Shown: positions 26,179-35,173, counted from the first letter of the stretch. The stretch: 64,000 nt of DNA from Agrobacterium tumefaciens (GCA_025560025.1 CP048485.1:1922001-1986000); one strand, 5' to 3'. The notes: a model not told the origin generated them from the letters alone. Translations and numbers: made by a program.

Positions 26179-26769
26179 ATGCTGAAAAGACTAAGCCTCA
26201 CTGCCGCCGCACTGGGCATTACCACCCTGCCCGCTTTCGCCCATCTGAACCCGGAAGAACACGGTTCCTTCATGGCCGGTGTTTCCCACCCCTTCTTTGG
26301 TGCGGACCACATTCTGGCGATGGTGGCCGTCGGCATCTGGGCCTCGCAGATCGCCGTGGCGCAGAACGACCGCAAGGCATTGTGGATCGTGCCTTCCGCC
26401 TTCGTCGGCACCATGGCCGCCGGCTTCCTGATGGCGGTCTACGGCATCGAACTTCCCTTCGTCGAACCTGCCATTCTCGCCTCCGTCATCGGCCTCGGCC
26501 TGCTGGTTGCCATGGCGGCAAGGCTTCCGACGGCCGCCGCTGCTGCGGTGGTCGGCGCTTTCGCCCTTTTCCACGGCCACGCCCATGGCGGTGAACTCGG
26601 CAGCGCCGGCGCATGGCAATTCGGCATCGGCTTCATGATCGCGACAGCCATCCTGCATGCGGCCGGTATTGCACTCGGCCTCGGCATTGCGCGTTTCGGC
26701 ACAGTCGCAAGCCGCACCGTCGGCGCGTTGACGGCGATAGCGGGCCTGTCGCTCGCCTTCGGCGGCTGA
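26179..26769 (+). CDS. hupE: HupE/UreJ-family membrane protein
   Basis: A 196-residue membrane protein with a signal peptide (LTAAALGITTLPAFA) and about six hydrophobic segments. The family histidine motif is HPFFGADHILAMVAVGIWA near residue 36, and FHGHAHGGEL lies in a later loop. HupE/UreJ proteins are thought to carry nickel (or cobalt). No hydrogenase or urease genes are adjacent, so the metal is inferred from family only. AGGGAACC precedes the start. It is divergent from clpP. Confidence 0.85.
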   Translation: MLKRLSLTAAALGITTLPAFAHLNPEEHGSFMAGVSHPFFGADHILAMVAVGIWASQIAVAQNDRKALWIVPSAFVGTMAAGFLMAVYGIELPFVEPAILASVIGLGLLVAMAARLPTAAAAAVVGAFALFHGHAHGGELGSAGAWQFGIGFMIATAILHAAGIALGLGIARFGTVASRTVGALTAIAGLSLAFGG

Positions 26770-26826
26770 CGATCATTACCGAAATTTAAAATTCGGACCG
26801 CTTTGAAAAGCCGGAATTGAGGCCTA

Positions 26827-26863
26827 CCTCCTTATCGTGGATTTTCGCTTCACGGTAAGGAGG
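26827..26863 (+). promoter_or_regulatory. Shine-Dalgarno-masking hairpin of DUF2076 gene
   Basis: CCTCCTTATCGTG (26827-26839) pairs with CACGGTAAGGAGG (26851-26863) to give 13 continuous pairs with one G-U. The 3' arm is the complete ribosome-binding site, six bases before the ATG at 26870. The loop is 11 bases. Translation should be off while the stem is closed, as in thermosensors or sRNA-controlled leaders. Confidence 0.7.
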
Positions 26864-26869
26864 CATCAT

Positions 26870-27616
26870 ATGTCACCGGAAGAAAGCCAGCTTCTCAAGG
26901 CCCTGTTCGACAGGACCAGAACCGCATCCGCCACCCCGCGTGACCGCGAGGCGGAAACATTGATCGCAGACGCCGTGCGCGATCAGCCCGCAGCCCCCTA
27001 TTATCTCGCCCAGGCGGTGATCGTTCAGGAAAAGGGTCTCGAAGCGGCAGCAGCCCATATCAAGCAGCTCGAAGACCGTATCCACGCGCTGGAAAGCGGC
27101 AATGCCGCCCCGCAGGCGGCCGCTCAGGGCGGTTTTCTGAGTTCCATCTTCGGCACCGGCCAGCCGCAGCCGCCTGCACCGACGCCCGCCCCTGCCCCAC
27201 AGACATCCTGGCGTAACGACACCGCCGGCCAGACAGCCGGTCCCTGGGGATCGCCAGCCGGTCAACAGCAACCCGGCGGCCCCTGGAGCCAGCAGCCCGG
27301 CGCAGTCGGCCGTTCAGGCGGCGGCTTTTTGCAGGGCGCGCTCGGCACCGCCGCCGGCGTCGCTGGCGGCATGCTGCTTGCCAATTCGCTGAGCGGAATT
27401 TTCGGCAGCCACATGTCGTCACTCGGCCTGGGGTCGCCCTTCGGCGGCGGGACTGCCGCCGGCAACGCCCCCGTCGAGGAAACCGTCATCAACAATTACT
27501 ACGGCGACAGCAACAACCCGCAGAATAACGACGATGACGATATCCAGCAGGCCGACTACGATGACAGCACTGACGACGTGGATTCCGATTCAGGCGACGA
27601 CGGTTCGTTCGCCTGA
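26870..27616 (+). CDS. DUF2076 protein
   Basis: A 248-residue protein of the DUF2076 family. The N-terminal helical block MSPEESQLLKALFDRTRTAS with LYAQAVIVQEKGLEAA-like repeats and a short coiled coil (IKQLEDRIHALE) is the defining part. A Pro/Gln/Ala-rich linker (about residues 90-150) follows, then a Gly-rich hydrophobic stretch (GALGTAAGVAGGMLLANSLSG) and a very acidic Asp/Asn tail. Members are described as periplasmic or membrane associated, though no signal peptide is visible. The start has AAGGAGG, which is sequestered in a hairpin. Function unknown. Confidence 0.85.
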   Translation: MSPEESQLLKALFDRTRTASATPRDREAETLIADAVRDQPAAPYYLAQAVIVQEKGLEAAAAHIKQLEDRIHALESGNAAPQAAAQGGFLSSIFGTGQPQPPAPTPAPAPQTSWRNDTAGQTAGPWGSPAGQQQPGGPWSQQPGAVGRSGGGFLQGALGTAAGVAGGMLLANSLSGIFGSHMSSLGLGSPFGGGTAAGNAPVEETVINNYYGDSNNPQNNDDDDIQQADYDDSTDDVDSDSGDDGSFA

Positions 27617-27641
27617 ATCTTCGTGACTTTAAACAGCCGGA

Positions 27642-28106
27642 TCAGCCGCGACCGCGATAGGGCGCAACACCCTGATCCGGCAGCCACACGCCTTCGGGCG
27701 CCGCTCCGGTCTGCCAGAAAACGTCGATCGGAATGCCGCCGCGCGGATACCAGTAGGCGCCGATCCTCAGCCATTTCGGCTGCAACAGGTCCACAAGCCG
27801 CTTGGCGATATAGACGGAGCAATCCTCGTGGAAAGCGCCGTGATTGCGGAAGGATTGCAGGAACAGCTTCAGCGACTTGGATTCCACCAGGAAATCACCC
27901 GGAATATAGTCGATGACGATATGGGCGAAATCCGGCTGGCCGGTCATCGGGCAAAGCGAGGTGAATTCGGGCGCGGTGAAACGCACCACGTAATCGGTGC
28001 CGGCATTGCCGTTCGGCACCTTTTCGAGAATGGCCTTTTCCGGGCTCTCTGGCGTATCGACCTTCGTGCCCAGCTGCGACAGGCCGGAAACATCCGTCAC
28101 GGACAT
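27642..28106 (-). CDS. queF: NADPH-dependent 7-cyano-7-deazaguanine reductase
   Basis: Reduces preQ0 to preQ1 in queuosine synthesis. The 154-residue, single-domain QueF carries the catalytic Cys52 and Asp59 in [13 protein letters not shown], the NADPH/substrate motif [20 protein letters not shown] (E75) and [15 protein letters not shown] use the ATG at 28106, eight bases after AGGAG; the longer frame adds seven residues only. It starts 17 bases after the CDF gene and is probably co-transcribed with it. It is convergent with DUF2076. Confidence 0.95.
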   Translation of the reverse strand: MSVTDVSGLSQLGTKVDTPESPEKAILEKVPNGNAGTDYVVRFTAPEFTSLCPMTGQPDFAHIVIDYIPGDFLVESKSLKLFLQSFRNHGAFHEDCSVYIAKRLVDLLQPKWLRIGAYWYPRGGIPIDVFWQTGAAPEGVWLPDQGVAPYRGRG

Positions 28107-28123
28107 GGAAAACTCCTGACTAT

Positions 28124-29026
28124 TCAAACAATCACTTTGACGCCATGCGCCTTTTCGCCTTCCGGCTCGACGTGAATGGCAAGGCTTGCGCCCGGTATGA
28201 CGTCCCTTATGGCATCTTCAAGGCGGTCGCAAATATCATGCGCCGCCCGCACCGTCATCGTTGCGGGGACAACGACGTGAAAATCGATGAAGGCGGCCGC
28301 GCCGGCGCGGCGCGTCCTGAGGTCATGTACGCCAATGACGCCGCCGGAATGTTCGGCGATGGCCTTCTTGATCGCCTCGTCCTCTTCCGGCTCCACCGCA
28401 CGGTCCATCAGCCCGCCAAGCGAATGCAGAATGACCTTCGATCCCTGAAACAGGATGTTGATGGCCACCAGAATGGCGAGCAGCGGATCGAGAATGGCAT
28501 AACCCGTTACCAGAGCCAGAATAAGACCGACGAGAACACCCGCCGAGGTCACGACGTCGGACATGATGTGGTGGCCATCAGCGGCAAGCGCCGGCGAGGC
28601 ATATTTTCTGCCGACGCGGATCAGGGTCGTTGCCCATACCGCATTGATGACGGCTGCAAACGCGTTGATGGCAAGACCCAGAACCGGAGCCTCCGGCAGC
28701 CTCGGGTTGAACAGACCGCCCCAGGCCTCCTGCACGATCAGCAGTGCGGCAACGACGATCAGCACGCCTTCCACCACGGCGGAAATATATTCCGCCTTGT
28801 GGTGGCCGAACTGGTGATCGTCATCGGCAGGCTTCTGCGCATAACGAATGACGAAATAGGCAATGAAGGCCGCGACTACATTAACGGTCGATTCCAGACC
28901 GTCAGACAGAAGCGCCACCGACCCCGTGACCCACCAGGCCACTAGCTTGAGACCCAGCACGCCGAAAGAAAGCGGAATGCCCCAGAATGCGAGCTTCCTT
29001 ACCAGTGCATTGCCTTCACTGTTCAT
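28124..29026 (-). CDS. Cation diffusion facilitator family transporter
   Basis: A 300-residue CDF efflux transporter with six membrane segments. Metal-site residues appear in TM2 ([12 protein letters not shown]) and TM5 ([15 protein letters not shown]), and a cytosolic C-terminal ferredoxin-like domain follows ([20 protein letters not shown]). The TM2 site reads SDxxES rather than HxxxD, so the metal may be Fe/Mn/Zn; not decidable. The start at 29026 is used, with conserved residues beginning there. queF follows at 17 bases. Confidence 0.88.
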   Translation of the reverse strand: MNSEGNALVRKLAFWGIPLSFGVLGLKLVAWWVTGSVALLSDGLESTVNVVAAFIAYFVIRYAQKPADDDHQFGHHKAEYISAVVEGVLIVVAALLIVQEAWGGLFNPRLPEAPVLGLAINAFAAVINAVWATTLIRVGRKYASPALAADGHHIMSDVVTSAGVLVGLILALVTGYAILDPLLAILVAINILFQGSKVILHSLGGLMDRAVEPEEDEAIKKAIAEHSGGVIGVHDLRTRRAGAAAFIDFHVVVPATMTVRAAHDICDRLEDAIRDVIPGASLAIHVEPEGEKAHGVKVIV

Positions 29027-29079
29027 TTTTTGCCCCCGTGCGGATGCGAACGAATTGCAGAACCGACTGCCAAAACGCA

Positions 29080-29116
29080 CGAACCGCGCGCACGGGTTTC
29101 CCGTGCGCGCGGTTCG
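29080..29116. terminator. Perfect 17-bp palindrome (likely terminator stem)
   Basis: Arms CGAACCGCGCGCACGGG and its exact complement flank a TTT loop, between the VOC and CDF genes on the minus strand. No U-run follows at once on that strand, so transcription stop is likely but not proven. Confidence 0.5.
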
Positions 29117-29182
29117 CTATTTGCGTTTTCTATCGTTCAAACCGCAGCCGAGGTCAAGACCCTCAAGGCCGCGCCAAGGCTG

Positions 29183-29611
29183 TCACGCCTCGCTTTTCTG
29201 TTCGCAGAAACGGATTCGGTTGCCGAACGGGTCGATGACTTCCATCATCTCGCCCCAGGGCAATGCCTCAACCCCCGGCTTCAGGAAGCGATAATCCTTG
29301 CCCGCCAGTTCCTGCTGAAAGGCGTGGACGCCCCGCATGGTGACGAAGACGTTGGAGCCCGGCGTCGCATCGCCGTGATGACCGCTGAGGTGAAGCCCCA
29401 TTCCGGCCCGGGAAACCTGCATATAGAGCGGAAAGTTTTCGCCGAAACGATGTTCCCAGTCGATCTGGAAGCCGAGAAAATCAACGTAGAATTCCCGCGC
29501 CTTGGCTTCATCGAAAATTCTGATGATCGGGAATATCTGGCGGAAGCCGATGTCCGGAAGGTCTTCCGCGCCCGAGGCGCTCACATCCGGGGCATTAAGA
29601 TCGTTGCCCAT
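29183..29611 (-). CDS. VOC/glyoxalase-like protein
   Basis: A 142-residue vicinal-oxygen-chelate fold protein of the bleomycin-resistance/glyoxalase superfamily: RQIFPIIRIFDEAKAREFYV, LGFQIDWEHRF, ALPWGEMMEVIDPFGNRIRF. The closing WGEM.EVIDPFGNRI strand with its Glu is typical. The metal and the substrate cannot be read. It follows the livK-like gene by about 70 bases that contain a strong hairpin, so it may be expressed separately. Confidence 0.82.
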   Translation of the reverse strand: MGNDLNAPDVSASGAEDLPDIGFRQIFPIIRIFDEAKAREFYVDFLGFQIDWEHRFGENFPLYMQVSRAGMGLHLSGHHGDATPGSNVFVTMRGVHAFQQELAGKDYRFLKPGVEALPWGEMMEVIDPFGNRIRFCEQKSEA

Positions 29612-29642
29612 TCTGCATTCCCTTTTCCAGACGTTTGGAAAC

Positions 29643-29671
29643 GGTACCGGCCGCAGCGGGTGCGGCCGGTA
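29643..29671 (-). terminator. Hairpin after the livK-like gene
   Basis: Arms GTACCGGCCGCA and TGCGGCCGGTAC (12 bp perfect) lie 10 bases past the livK-like stop. No clear U-run follows. Confidence 0.45.
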
Positions 29672-29680
29672 CTTATCGCC

Positions 29681-30787
29681 TTATTCGGCTGCGACGATCT
29701 TGCCGTCCTGCCACTTGTAGAGCGAGAAGGCCTGCGACGTCAGGTCGCCGTTTTCGCCATAGGTGACCTTGCCGATTGCGGTTGCGAAAGCATCGCCGCT
29801 CTTCAGAGCCGTGGCGACCGCTTCGGAATCCTTGGCGCTGCCAGCCTTCTCAATGCCTGCTTTGAGCACTTCGACGGCGGCATAGGCGTTGAGGGTGAAG
29901 GCTTCCGCCGGAATGTTGGCGGCCTTCAGCGCCTCGGCGGCGGCCTTGGAATCGTCATTCTTCAGCGCGTCGGAAGCATTGGTGAAGATCGTGCCTTCGC
30001 CGGCCTTCGAGCCGATGTTCCAGAACTCGCTGTTCGAGAGGCCGTCACCGCCGATAACGGCAGCCTTGGCGCCGATATCGTTCAGCTGACGCACAAGAAG
30101 ACCGGCTTCCGGGTGGTAACCGCCGAAATAGACGATGTCGACATTTTCAGACTTCAGGCGGGCCGTCAGCGCGCCGAGGTCCTTTTCGCCGGGCGTCAGG
30201 GCATCATAGAGAACTTCGGTAACGCCGCCGGCATTCAGCGTCGTCTTGAAGGCATCCGCCAGACCCTTGCCGTAAGCGCCCTTGTCGTGAATGATGGCGA
30301 TCTTCTTATCCTTGAGGTTGCCAAGCACGTATTTCGCTGCAACCTCTGCCTGCTGGTCGTCACGGCCGCAGGTACGGAAAACATTGGCAAGGCCACGGTT
30401 CGTCAGGCCCGGCGCGGTCGCCGTCGGCGTGATCATCAGGACGCCGTTTTCAGCAAAGACATCCGATGCCGGGATGGCGACGCCGGATGTGACCGGGCCG
30501 ACCACGAAGTGGATGCCTTCGGCGACGAGCTGGTTGGCTGCGGAAACGCCCTGCTTCGGCTCACCGCCGTCATCGGCGAGCTTCAGAACAACCTGTTCTC
30601 CGAGAATGCCGCCCTTCTTGTTGATTTCATTGACTGCCGTCTGAGCGCCGTTCTTGACCTGGTCGCCATAGGCGGCGACAGGACCGGTCAGGGGCGCAAT
30701 CAGGCCGATGACGATTTCGGCATGGGCAAGTGGTGCGAATGCGAAGGACGCTGCGAGCGTCACGCTGGTCAATGTCTTCAGTTTCAT
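29681..30787 (-). CDS. Branched-chain amino acid ABC transporter binding protein (LivK-like)
   Basis: A 368-residue periplasmic binding protein with a Sec signal ([17 protein letters not shown] before EIVIG). The family block [20 protein letters not shown] and [20 protein letters not shown] fit the LIV/amide-binding group, with [20 protein letters not shown] and [17 protein letters not shown] strands. Ligand is probably Leu/Ile/Val or a related amino acid. No permease or ATPase genes are adjacent; the rest of the transporter must be elsewhere. Confidence 0.9.
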   Translation of the reverse strand: MKLKTLTSVTLAASFAFAPLAHAEIVIGLIAPLTGPVAAYGDQVKNGAQTAVNEINKKGGILGEQVVLKLADDGGEPKQGVSAANQLVAEGIHFVVGPVTSGVAIPASDVFAENGVLMITPTATAPGLTNRGLANVFRTCGRDDQQAEVAAKYVLGNLKDKKIAIIHDKGAYGKGLADAFKTTLNAGGVTEVLYDALTPGEKDLGALTARLKSENVDIVYFGGYHPEAGLLVRQLNDIGAKAAVIGGDGLSNSEFWNIGSKAGEGTIFTNASDALKNDDSKAAAEALKAANIPAEAFTLNAYAAVEVLKAGIEKAGSAKDSEAVATALKSGDAFATAIGKVTYGENGDLTSQAFSLYKWQDGKIVAAE

Positions 30788-31071
30788 CCTGGTGTCTCCT
30801 TGGATAGGGGGTCGCGGACCCGATGAGCGCCTTGGGCGTCGACCGAGTGAAACTTATCGGACGCCTCCCGGCGAAAACCCGTTCCATGTTTGAATTCCGA
30901 GCCTTCAACTCAACTCATACGGAAGGTTTGATGATTTATGCAAGTCACCTTTGCTGGATAAGGTCTATTCGCGGTAAATCAATCGCGAAGCTTGCCATGA
31001 TCGCGTCATCGAAACGAATGAGGGACAGCGTAAATCCTTTGCGTTTGGCCACGGCTCGGGGATAATACGCC

Positions 31072-32247
31072 ATGATCGCAGTAGACGACGAATTTCTGAC
31101 GGGCCTGCCCGTCTTCCAGCATTTTGAGGACGTGGCCGACCCGGCGCTTTATCGCGCCCTGCCGCCGGGATGGGGGCTGGCCATTGCCGACATCATCGAT
31201 TCGACCTCCGCAATCGGCACCGGCAGATACAAGGCCGTCAACATGGCCGGCGCCGCCGTCATTTCCAGCATCTCCAACAGCCTCGGGCGCCACGACCTGC
31301 CCTTCGTTTTCGGCGGCGATGGCGCCGCCGTCGCCGTGCCGCCAGACGGGCTATCCGTTGCGGGCATCGCGCTTTCCAACGTGCAGCGCTGGGTCAAGGA
31401 CGACCTCAGCCTCGCAATGCGTGTGGCGCTGGTGCCGATAGAGGATATCCGCGACAACGGCTTCGATATCAGGGTCGCCCGCTTCCAGGCGAGCGAGGAT
31501 GTGTCCTATGCGATGTTTTCGGGCGGCGGCAACAGCTGGGCGGAAGCGCGGATGAAGGAGGGGCAATATGCTCTCCCCGCAGCAACGGCAGGCGGGCGGC
31601 CCGACCTGACCGGGCTTTCGTGCCGCTGGAACCCCATTCCGGCAACCCATGGCAAGGTGGTGTCGGTCATCGCCGTGCCCGGTCCCTCACGGGATATGCC
31701 GGCATTCCGCCAGCTCGTCATCGATCTTGTCGATCTGGCGGAACAGGATGCAAGACATGGCCACCCCGTACCGGAGGACGGGCCGAAACTCGGCTTCGTG
31801 CGGGAGGGGCTCGGCCTCGAAGCCCGGGCCGGGGCAGCATATCGCGATAGCTGGGGCAAGCTACGCCGTTCGCTCCGCATCCTCGGCGAAAGCTTTCTCG
31901 TCAATCTCCTCGGTTTGACGGGACTGTCGCTCGGACGATTTAATGCGGATCGTTACAGGCGCTCGGTCGCCAGCAACACCGATTTCAGGAAATTCGATGA
32001 CGGCCTGAAGATGACGGTGGATATAGACGTCATCAGGCTCGAAAAAATCCGCGCGCGGCTGGAATCGGGGCGTATCTCCGGAACCTGTTATTTCGGCCTG
32101 CACGAACAGGACGCCGCCTTGATGACCTGTATCGTGCCTTCCCCGCTGTCGAAGGACCACATGCATTTCGTGGACGGCGCAGACGGCGGTTATGCAGCGG
32201 CGGCAAGCCGGCTCAAGCAGCAGATATTGGCGGCGTCACAACCCTGA
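31072..32247 (+). CDS. DUF3095 protein with cyclase-like N terminus
   Basis: A 391-residue soluble protein of the DUF3095 family. The N-terminal third (GLAIADIIDSTSAIGTGRYK, then VNMAGAAVISSISNS and LPFVFGGDGAAVAVP) resembles the metal-binding strands of class III nucleotidyl cyclases, with candidate Asp residues in ADIID and GGDG. The C-terminal part is family-specific (AYRDSWGKLRRSLRILGES). Whether it makes a cyclic nucleotide is unknown. It stands alone and is convergent with a NolR-like regulator. Confidence 0.82.
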   Translation: MIAVDDEFLTGLPVFQHFEDVADPALYRALPPGWGLAIADIIDSTSAIGTGRYKAVNMAGAAVISSISNSLGRHDLPFVFGGDGAAVAVPPDGLSVAGIALSNVQRWVKDDLSLAMRVALVPIEDIRDNGFDIRVARFQASEDVSYAMFSGGGNSWAEARMKEGQYALPAATAGGRPDLTGLSCRWNPIPATHGKVVSVIAVPGPSRDMPAFRQLVIDLVDLAEQDARHGHPVPEDGPKLGFVREGLGLEARAGAAYRDSWGKLRRSLRILGESFLVNLLGLTGLSLGRFNADRYRRSVASNTDFRKFDDGLKMTVDIDVIRLEKIRARLESGRISGTCYFGLHEQDAALMTCIVPSPLSKDHMHFVDGADGGYAAAASRLKQQILAASQP

Positions 32248-32320
32248 AGACCGTCCCTGGCACGATCTGTTCACCCGGTCGTTTTTACCAATCAAAATGG
32301 ACGATGGGCCAGAAAACGAA

Positions 32321-32343
32321 AAACCGGCGTCGTGCGCCGGTTT
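32321..32343 (-). terminator. Terminator of the NolR-like gene
   Basis: Stem AAACCGGCG/CGCCGGTTT; on the minus strand it runs into TTTTTCGTTTTC, a good U-tract, 44 bases past the regulator stop. Confidence 0.65.
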
Positions 32344-32386
32344 CAACGGATTGGGGCCGCCGGGCCTTATAATTATGGCCGTGGGA

Positions 32387-32707
32387 TCAGGCGGCGGTCT
32401 TGCTGCTCTTCTGCGCCTGGCAATAAATTTCCTCGAGTGAAGCGAGGATCTTTTTGACGGATTCGGAATTGCTGGAATAATAAATGGTCTGCGCGTCCCG
32501 TCGTGTCTTTACCAGCCGCTGCGCACGCAATTTCGAAAGATGCTGCGAGAGAGCGGACTGGCTGAGACCAACCTGTGAGGCGAGAACACCGACCGGCACT
32601 TCCGTATCCACCAGCGTACATAAGATCATCAGGCGCTTGGGATTCGCCATCGCTGAGAGCAAGTCTGCAGCGGCGATGCTATGTTCCGACAGAGATTGGT
32701 TATCCAT
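32387..32707 (-). CDS. nolR: NolR-like ArsR-family regulator
   Basis: A 106-residue winged-helix repressor. The core SAMANPKRLMIL, VGLSQSALSQHLSKLRAQ and TRRDAQTIYYSS is what I remember from Sinorhizobium NolR, a repressor of nodulation and quorum-sensing genes. Unlike NolR as I recall it, this protein has cysteines at residue 30 (MILCTL) and 96 (EIYCQAQ). Their 66-residue spacing equals that of the dithiol pair in the sulfide sensors SqrR, BigR and HlyU. The start at 32707 has AGGAG ten bases upstream. The region upstream is AT-rich. Symbol by similarity only. Confidence 0.75.
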   Translation of the reverse strand: MDNQSLSEHSIAAADLLSAMANPKRLMILCTLVDTEVPVGVLASQVGLSQSALSQHLSKLRAQRLVKTRRDAQTIYYSSNSESVKKILASLEEIYCQAQKSSKTAA

Positions 32708-33185
32708 ACGCTCAAGTCTCCTGATGACAGTCAAAAAGACGGTCATGGTGGCTATTATAGGTGTTCCAAAAGATGTTTTTATAATTCGGTTGATACGTTG
32801 TATATACCTAAATCTTGCTTATATCGTGTCCCTTTCAAAGACTATTCTTCACTGGTTATTTACTTAAGACACTGTGACCAAATTATCAGCTTTTTGCCTG
32901 TTTTTTGTCAATTCAGCAATAAAGATATGTATTAGCGGCAGTATTTATAAGCAACAAACGATCAAAAGTTGAGCGTCGAAATCTTGATTCCCAATGCCGG
33001 ATTTTAAGGCCACAATCTTTTACCACCTTAAATTTAGCAGCGAGCAACAGAATCTAGATTAACTTTGCGCAATTTTCTCTAAGTTTGCAATATGATTTTT
33101 ATTAGCAATTATTTTAATGCATAACTTATGCCGATAAAAATATTCTTTGCTACTGTGGGAAGGTATAGCTTGCGCAGCAAGAAAC
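32708..33185. other. AT-rich gap without a convincing gene
   Basis: About 480 bases that are clearly AT-richer than their surroundings. ORFs here are short, lack Shine-Dalgarno sites and match nothing I know. The regulatory region of the NolR-like gene lies at the left end. A small RNA reading rightward into the 33186-33241 terminator is possible but not shown. Confidence 0.5.
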
Positions 33186-33241
33186 GCCTGAAACAAAAAA
33201 AAGGGCCTTCCGTTGTGGAAGGCCCTTTTTGTGTTTCAGGC
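33186..33241 (-). terminator. Bidirectional terminator after choV
   Basis: Stem GGGCCTTCC/GGAAGGCCC (33203-33225) is flanked by an A8 run on the left and T5 on the right and by a second outer pair GCCTGAAAC/GTTTCAGGC. On the minus strand it gives a U8 tail, 12 bases after choV. It would also stop any rightward transcript from the AT-rich gap. Confidence 0.8.
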
Positions 33242-33252
33242 AGGATGCAGTA

Positions 33253-34299
33253 TTATTTTTTGCGGTGACGGGTCAGTCCGGCCACAACTTCATCGGCTGA
33301 AATCGTGCCGACGATAGCACCGTTATCGACGATGCCGATTGCGCCGGAATGTTTCGCAAGTGCATCGAGAATGTCGATCAGCGGCGATGACGGGCGGGCA
33401 GTGGCAGCCACATTCAGCCGGCCGTTTCGCTCATCCACACCCGGCTTCATCACGTCGGCCGCGGTCAGCATCGAGATCGGATTCATGTTCTGCACGAAAT
33501 CCGCGACATATTGCGTGGCGGGCTGCCTGACGATCTGCTGCGGTGTGCCGCACTGGATGATGCGCCCGCCTTCCATCATGGCGATGCGGTTGCCGATGCG
33601 GAATGCCTCGTCCAGATCGTGGCTGACGAAGAGAATGGTCTTCTTCAGCCGGCTTTGAAACTCCAGAAGCTCGTCCTGCAGGCGGCTTCTGATGAGCGGG
33701 TCGAGCGCGGAGAACGGCTCGTCCATCAAAAGAATGGGCGCGCCGGTGGCAAAGGCTCTCGCCAGCCCCACACGTTGCTGCATGCCGCCGGAGAGCTCCC
33801 CCACCTTGCGGTCGGCCCAGGCGGACAGGTTCACCAGTTCCAGCTGCTCGGCCACCATGCGCTTGCGCTCGGCTTCCGGCACGCCGGAAAGCTCAAGCCC
33901 GAAACCGACATTGTCGGCCACATTGCGCCAGGGCAGAAGGCCGAATTGCTGGAAGACCATGGAGACCGTGTGCATGCGCAGGTCGCGCAGCGCTTTCGCC
34001 GTCGAGCGATAGGGATCGACATAGCCTGACTTGGTCTTCACGCCGACATTGCCGCGCACCACCGGCGCAAGCCCGTTGACGGCCCTGAGCAGGGTCGACT
34101 TGCCCGAGCCGGAAAGCCCCATCAGCACGAGTATCTCGCCCTCGCTGACCGAGAGCGAAGCATTGGCGACACCGAGAACCAGTCCGGTTTCGGTATTGAT
34201 CTCGTCACGCGTGCTGCCCTTGTCGATCAGCGGCAGCGCCGCGTCGGGCCGGTCGCCGAAGACGATATCGACATTTCCGAAGATGATGGCGTCGCTCAT
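33253..34299 (-). CDS. choV: Choline ABC transporter ATPase
   Basis: A 348-residue ATPase of the ProV/OpuAA class: Walker A GLSGSGKSTLLRAVNGL, signature LSGGMQQRVGLARA, Walker B ILLMDEPFSALDPLIR, and C-terminal CBS-type sequence (LIDILDALAKHSGAIGIVDN, then VGTISADEVV) that may sense osmotic conditions. It overlaps choW by four bases. With choX and choW it forms the high-affinity choline importer; choline can be oxidised to glycine betaine for osmoprotection or growth. Confidence 0.92.
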   Translation of the reverse strand: MSDAIIFGNVDIVFGDRPDAALPLIDKGSTRDEINTETGLVLGVANASLSVSEGEILVLMGLSGSGKSTLLRAVNGLAPVVRGNVGVKTKSGYVDPYRSTAKALRDLRMHTVSMVFQQFGLLPWRNVADNVGFGLELSGVPEAERKRMVAEQLELVNLSAWADRKVGELSGGMQQRVGLARAFATGAPILLMDEPFSALDPLIRSRLQDELLEFQSRLKKTILFVSHDLDEAFRIGNRIAMMEGGRIIQCGTPQQIVRQPATQYVADFVQNMNPISMLTAADVMKPGVDERNGRLNVAATARPSSPLIDILDALAKHSGAIGIVDNGAIVGTISADEVVAGLTRHRKK

Positions 34300-35147
34300 A
34301 GATCATCCTCCGCGCCGGGAAGACGGAAAAGCCGGTCCAGAACGATCGCCAGTATGACGATGCACAGTCCCGCTTCGAAGCCCATGGCGATGTTGACGGT
34401 GTTCAGGGCGCGCACCACGGGTACGCCGAGACCATTGGCGCCGACGAGGGCGGAAATGACCACCATCGACAGCGACAGCATGATCGTCTGGGTAAGGCCG
34501 GCCATGATCTGCGGCGCGGCGAAGGGAAGCTCCACCTTGCGCAGCACCTGCGATGGCGTGGCACCGAAGGCGACGGCCGCCTCCACCAGCGCCGGCGGCG
34601 TCGAGACGATGCCGAGACGGGTGAGCCGCACGGGTGCCGGAATGGCGAAGATGACGGTGGCAATGAGGCCAGGAACCATGCCAAGACCGAACAGCACCAG
34701 CGCCGGAATGAGATAGACGAAGGTTGGGATCGTCTGCATCAGGTCCAGCACCGGGCGCATGCCGGCATAGATCCACTTGCGCCGCGCCGCCAATATGCCG
34801 AGCGGTATGCCGATGATCATGCACACGGCGCTCGCCGCAATGACCAGCGCCAGCGTTTCCGTCGTCGCCTTCCAGTATCCGAGATTGATGATGAGCAGAA
34901 GGCCGAGCGCCGTGAAGACCGGCATGCCGACGGAACGGCGCGTCCAGGCCGAAAGAGCCGTCAGGATCGCCACGATGACAAGCGGATGCGGCGCCTGCAA
35001 AACGAAAAGCAGGGCATTGATGACGCTTTGGAAAATGAAGGAAAGCCAATCGAAGAAAAAAGCGAGATTGCCGGTCAGCCAGTCAATGGCCTCCTTGGCA
35101 TATCGGCCGACGGGCAGGCGGTTTTCAGGAGCGCTGAGCCATTCCAC
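34296..35147 (-). CDS. choW: Choline ABC transporter permease
   Basis: A 283-residue permease of the ProW/OpuAB class with about six to seven membrane segments. The EAA-type loop is seen as LVEAAVAFGATPSQVLRKVELP and AAPQIMAGLTQTIMLSLSMVV is the typical continuation. I use the GTG at 35147 (protein begins EWLSAPENRLPVG), which I remember as the start of ChoW proteins; the longer frame has no conserved sequence. It overlaps choV at its end. A 285-base gap with a palindromic unit separates it from choX. Confidence 0.85.
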   Translation of the reverse strand: MEWLSAPENRLPVGRYAKEAIDWLTGNLAFFFDWLSFIFQSVINALLFVLQAPHPLVIVAILTALSAWTRRSVGMPVFTALGLLLIINLGYWKATTETLALVIAASAVCMIIGIPLGILAARRKWIYAGMRPVLDLMQTIPTFVYLIPALVLFGLGMVPGLIATVIFAIPAPVRLTRLGIVSTPPALVEAAVAFGATPSQVLRKVELPFAAPQIMAGLTQTIMLSLSMVVISALVGANGLGVPVVRALNTVNIAMGFEAGLCIVILAIVLDRLFRLPGAEDDL

Positions 35148-35173
35148 GGTAAGAAAAGACCTTTCGTGAACTA

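Noticed and set aside
29030-30826. 598-codon plus-strand ORF
   Set aside because: Covers both the VOC and livK-like genes in antisense; no domain.
32484-32867. 127-codon plus-strand ORF over the NolR-like gene and AT-rich gap
   Set aside because: First part is antisense of the regulator; the rest is low-GC sequence without a family match.
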